Source: Firmicutes bacterium CAG:475 (lineage in GTDB: Bacteria; Bacillota; Clostridia; Christensenellales; CAG-917). Taken from it: a DNA stretch of 6,785 nt. Under the pieces are notes generated by a model that worked only from the letters and a program-made list of their open reading frames with translations, made no database searches and was not told the origin of the DNA. The position numbers and the translations under genes were made by a program. Shown here piece by piece: positions 4,869-6,785 of this stretch. Positions within the stretch are counted from its first letter, which is position 1, and the number at the start of each line of letters is the position of its first letter. The DNA lies in contig FR895538.1 of assembly GCA_000434435.1 (NCBI GenBank), positions 1 through 6,785 on the forward strand, written 5' to 3'.

Positions 4869-6628
4869 TCCACCTCCTCGATATTGAATGCTTTGAGCAA
4901 TCTGCCGTGAATATCTTTGATGATTTCGGGTTTTTCGATTTTAGGCGCTCTGGGGTCGAGAAGCCATGTTTTTGCGAAGTGGGTTTCGGTCACTTGGAAC
5001 ATCGGAGCTTCTTTGAGCGTATCCACCTTCAGACAATATGGATTTCTCGGCGCAAACGGATCGCCGATGATCTTGTTGTAAAGCGACGGCGGCGTACCGG
5101 AAATCGAATACAATTCTGTGTTCTTTTCCGCAAGTTGCGGCAGCGACGACAAAAGCGCCCACGTGTACGGATGACGAGGATCGTAAAACACCTCGTCCAC
5201 GGTGCCAAGCTCGACGATTTGTCCCGCATAAAGCACCGCAACTCTGTCCGCGACGTTTGCGACAACGCCGAGGTCGTGGGTGATGAACACGATCGTGTAG
5301 TTAAATTCTTTTTGCAAATCCTTGATAAGTTTGAGGATTTGGGCTTGAATGGTAACGTCAAGAGCGGTTGTAGGCTCGTCGCAAATGAGGATCTTGGGTT
5401 GACACGAAAGCGCGATTGCGATGACTATACGCTGACGCATGCCGCCCGAATATTGGAAGGGATAGTCGTCATAGCGGTTTTCCGCATTGGGAATACCCAC
5501 CTTCTTCATCAATTCGACAGCTTTTCTTCTCGCCTCTGCCTCCGAGCAGTGTTGGTGCTTGATGATGATTGAGGAGATTTGCTTGCCGATTGTTATGATC
5601 GGGTTGAGCGACGTCATCGGATCCTGGAAGACGGTTGCGATGCGCGTACCGCGGATCTTTTGCCAGTCCTTTGTGTACTTGATTTTTGCGAGGTTGAGCA
5701 CGCACACGCCATGGAGTTGCGTTTCGGTGGTGCCGTCGAGGAACTTGACTCTGAACGCAATCGGATCGAAAATCTGATTGAGTTGCTCGTCGTTCGTGAG
5801 GTCGACGCCAAGACGCATAGCCTTACGCAGTGCGAGAATGAGTTTGACAATAAGCTTAAATCTTTCGAGTGCGCCGTATCTTCCGACGGAAAGATAAATT
5901 TCCTTGCCTAAAATCTCGTTGCGATGCACGGTATCCTCGGTGATTTCTCCTTGCAAAGCGAGTTTATATTCCTCTTTGAGCTTTGCCATGGTTTCGGCGT
6001 AATACTTTGCAAATTCGAGGTCGGCTTTTGCCGCTTGTTTGTGAGCGCGCACGGTTTGAGCGATTGTCTTTTCCAGAGCCTTTATTTTCTTGTCGCAATC
6101 GGAGATAATGCCGTTGGTTTCTTTGACCTTATCTCTTTCCTTGCGCGTATTGAGCGTGAGTTTGAGGTTGTACGCCTCGGTGCGGCGGAACTTGAGATCG
6201 TCGATCTCGTTCTGCATTTTCTCATGCTCTTGCTCGCTGAGGGTGAATTTTTCCTTCTTTTCCGCCTTGAGCGCGAGGATTTTTTGATAGATATCCGCGC
6301 CGAGTTCGAGTTTTGAGGCTTTGTTGAGCCGCTTCAAAACGACGTCGAGAAGAAATTTGTCGAATTTTGTCGGAGTTGCAACGGTATCCGCAAGCTCGTC
6401 GTCGTTGAAGATGAGTTCGCCTTGCGAAATGAAGCCGTTTGAGTCGAGCATACCGGCAAAAGTCTTTGTAAAGACGGATTTGCCCGAACCCGATTCACCG
6501 ACGATTGCAATAGATTCGTTTTCATAGATATCGAGTGAGATTCCGCGGATTGCGGTGAGGATTCTGCCTCTGACGCGGAATTTGACTTCGAGATCTTTGA
6601 CGGATAACAAAACTTTTTTATCTTCCAT
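4865..6628 (-). CDS. oppD: Oligopeptide ABC transporter ATPase, OppD/DppD type, with a large internal insertion
   Basis: This 587-residue ATPase has Walker A GESGSGKS (44-51), Q-loop VFQDPMTSLNP (333-343), signature SGGMRQR (394-400), Walker B ILICDEP (413-419), D-loop TALD (421-424) and switch histidine H451. The C-terminal region GDPFAPRNPYC plus TWLLDPRAP is the OppD style seen in Clostridia. A normal OppD is about 320-360 residues, with roughly 50-60 between Walker A and the Q-loop. Here about 280 separate them, so residues about 80-320 are an insertion rich in K, E and L. Residues 115-225 look like a long coiled coil, and hydrophobic 257-267 follows. The frame stays open and all downstream motifs are normal, so it is a real domain, not a frameshift. 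It sits between the permease and oppF genes. Confidence 0.9.
   Translation of the reverse strand: MEDKKVLLSVKDLEVKFRVRGRILTAIRGISLDIYENESIAIVGESGSGKSVFTKTFAGMLDSNGFISQGELIFNDDELADTVATPTKFDKFLLDVVLKRLNKASKLELGADIYQKILALKAEKKEKFTLSEQEHEKMQNEIDDLKFRRTEAYNLKLTLNTRKERDKVKETNGIISDCDKKIKALEKTIAQTVRAHKQAAKADLEFAKYYAETMAKLKEEYKLALQGEITEDTVHRNEILGKEIYLSVGRYGALERFKLIVKLILALRKAMRLGVDLTNDEQLNQIFDPIAFRVKFLDGTTETQLHGVCVLNLAKIKYTKDWQKIRGTRIATVFQDPMTSLNPIITIGKQISSIIIKHQHCSEAEARRKAVELMKKVGIPNAENRYDDYPFQYSGGMRQRIVIAIALSCQPKILICDEPTTALDVTIQAQILKLIKDLQKEFNYTIVFITHDLGVVANVADRVAVLYAGQIVELGTVDEVFYDPRHPYTWALLSSLPQLAEKNTELYSISGTPPSLYNKIIGDPFAPRNPYCLKVDTLKEAPMFQVTETHFAKTWLLDPRAPKIEKPEIIKDIHGRLLKAFNIEEVE
4873..4878 (-). 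promoter_or_regulatory. Shine-Dalgarno site of oppF
   Basis: On the minus strand a perfect AGGAGG lies inside the last codons of oppD. It is followed by TGGA and then ATGATG. The spacing is 4 bases to the first ATG and 7 to the second, so the second methionine may be the true start. In that case oppD and oppF overlap by one base (TGATG). Confidence 0.7.
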
Positions 6629-6631
6629 ACG

Positions 6632-6638
6632 TCACCTC
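6632..6638 (-). promoter_or_regulatory. Shine-Dalgarno site of oppD
   Basis: On the minus strand GAGGTGA lies 3 bases before the oppD ATG, its GAGGTG core 4 bases before. It overlaps the TGA stop codon of the permease gene. This supports translational coupling and the chosen oppD start. Confidence 0.65.
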
Positions 6639-6785
6639 ACATATGCGTTCTCGGATCGGAAGCGTCACCGAGTTTTTGACCGACCACATAGAGGACGATG
6701 GTTATGATTGCCGCAATGACGACGGGTGCCCAAAATTCAAGCGCCCAGTCGGGATTGACCATATAAGGTTGCGCCGATTGTATGA
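6637..6785 (-). CDS. oppC: Oligopeptide/dipeptide ABC transporter permease, OppC/DppC type (C-terminal end only)
   Basis: The last 48 codons of a membrane permease enter from the right edge. A hydrophobic segment (FWAPVVIAAIITIVLYVVG) is followed by QKLGDASDPRTHM and a TGA stop. The ending matches the 'GD.LRDALDPR' signature at the C-terminus of OppC/DppC permeases, and oppD begins 8 bases after the stop. This subunit would form half of the peptide channel. The BPD transport motif and most of the protein lie outside the window. An OppB-type permease is less likely because OppB usually lacks this LDPR ending and lies further upstream. Confidence 0.85.
   Translation of the reverse strand, partial: IQSAQPYMVNPDWALEFWAPVVIAAIITIVLYVVGQKLGDASDPRTHM

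Noticed and set aside
4646..5572. Long plus-strand open frame of 308 codons
   Set aside because: It lies antisense to oppD and oppF, is arginine-, cysteine- and phenylalanine-rich, and shows no family motif. It is a shadow of the coding strand.

Overview
The window looks like chromosomal DNA of a Gram-positive, low-to-mid GC anaerobe of the Clostridia type. The evidence is strong AGGAGG-type ribosome binding sites, intrinsic terminators, oligopeptide ABC ATPases with the C-terminal style common in Clostridia, and homologues of acetogen-type CODH/ACS proteins. The genus cannot be told from this sequence. Every gene I can support lies on the minus strand, so transcription runs from right to left. 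There are no rRNA or tRNA genes, insertion sequences or CRISPR arrays.

Right part (6785 to 3249): the 3' end of an oligopeptide/dipeptide ABC operon. It holds the last 48 codons of an OppC/DppC-type permease, then an OppD-type ATPase, then an OppF-type ATPase. The three genes are tightly coupled: the first junction is a short gap with the ribosome binding site overlapping the upstream stop, and the second is an ATGA-type overlap. Both ATPases keep their catalytic motifs but are oversized. OppD carries an insertion of about 240 residues between Walker A and the Q-loop. OppF carries an acidic N-terminal extension and a C-terminal pair of membrane segments. An intrinsic terminator closes the operon (3213-3240).

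Middle (3198 to 1945): a 417-residue membrane-anchored protein whose layout resembles ApbE flavin transferases but whose catalytic positions look lost. A bidirectional-looking terminator follows it (1883-1910). The 233-base gap before the next gene contains an 11-bp tandem repeat and a 9-bp hairpin abutting the next ribosome binding site.

Left part (1711 to 118): two genes forming a likely unit. The first is a CooC/AcsF-type nickel-insertion ATPase with deviant Walker A and CXC motifs. The second is a 236-residue protein that matches only the middle domain of acetyl-CoA synthase (AcsB/CdhC) and ends in a small cysteine motif. No catalytic CODH or A-cluster domain is present in the window. The pair ends at a strong terminator (118-143). 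Bases 1-117 hold short repeats and no convincing gene.

The most interesting point is this orphan CooC plus ACS-middle-domain pair, which may be a reduced or repurposed metallocenter system. Next are the modified OppD/OppF architectures and the ApbE-like probable pseudoenzyme.
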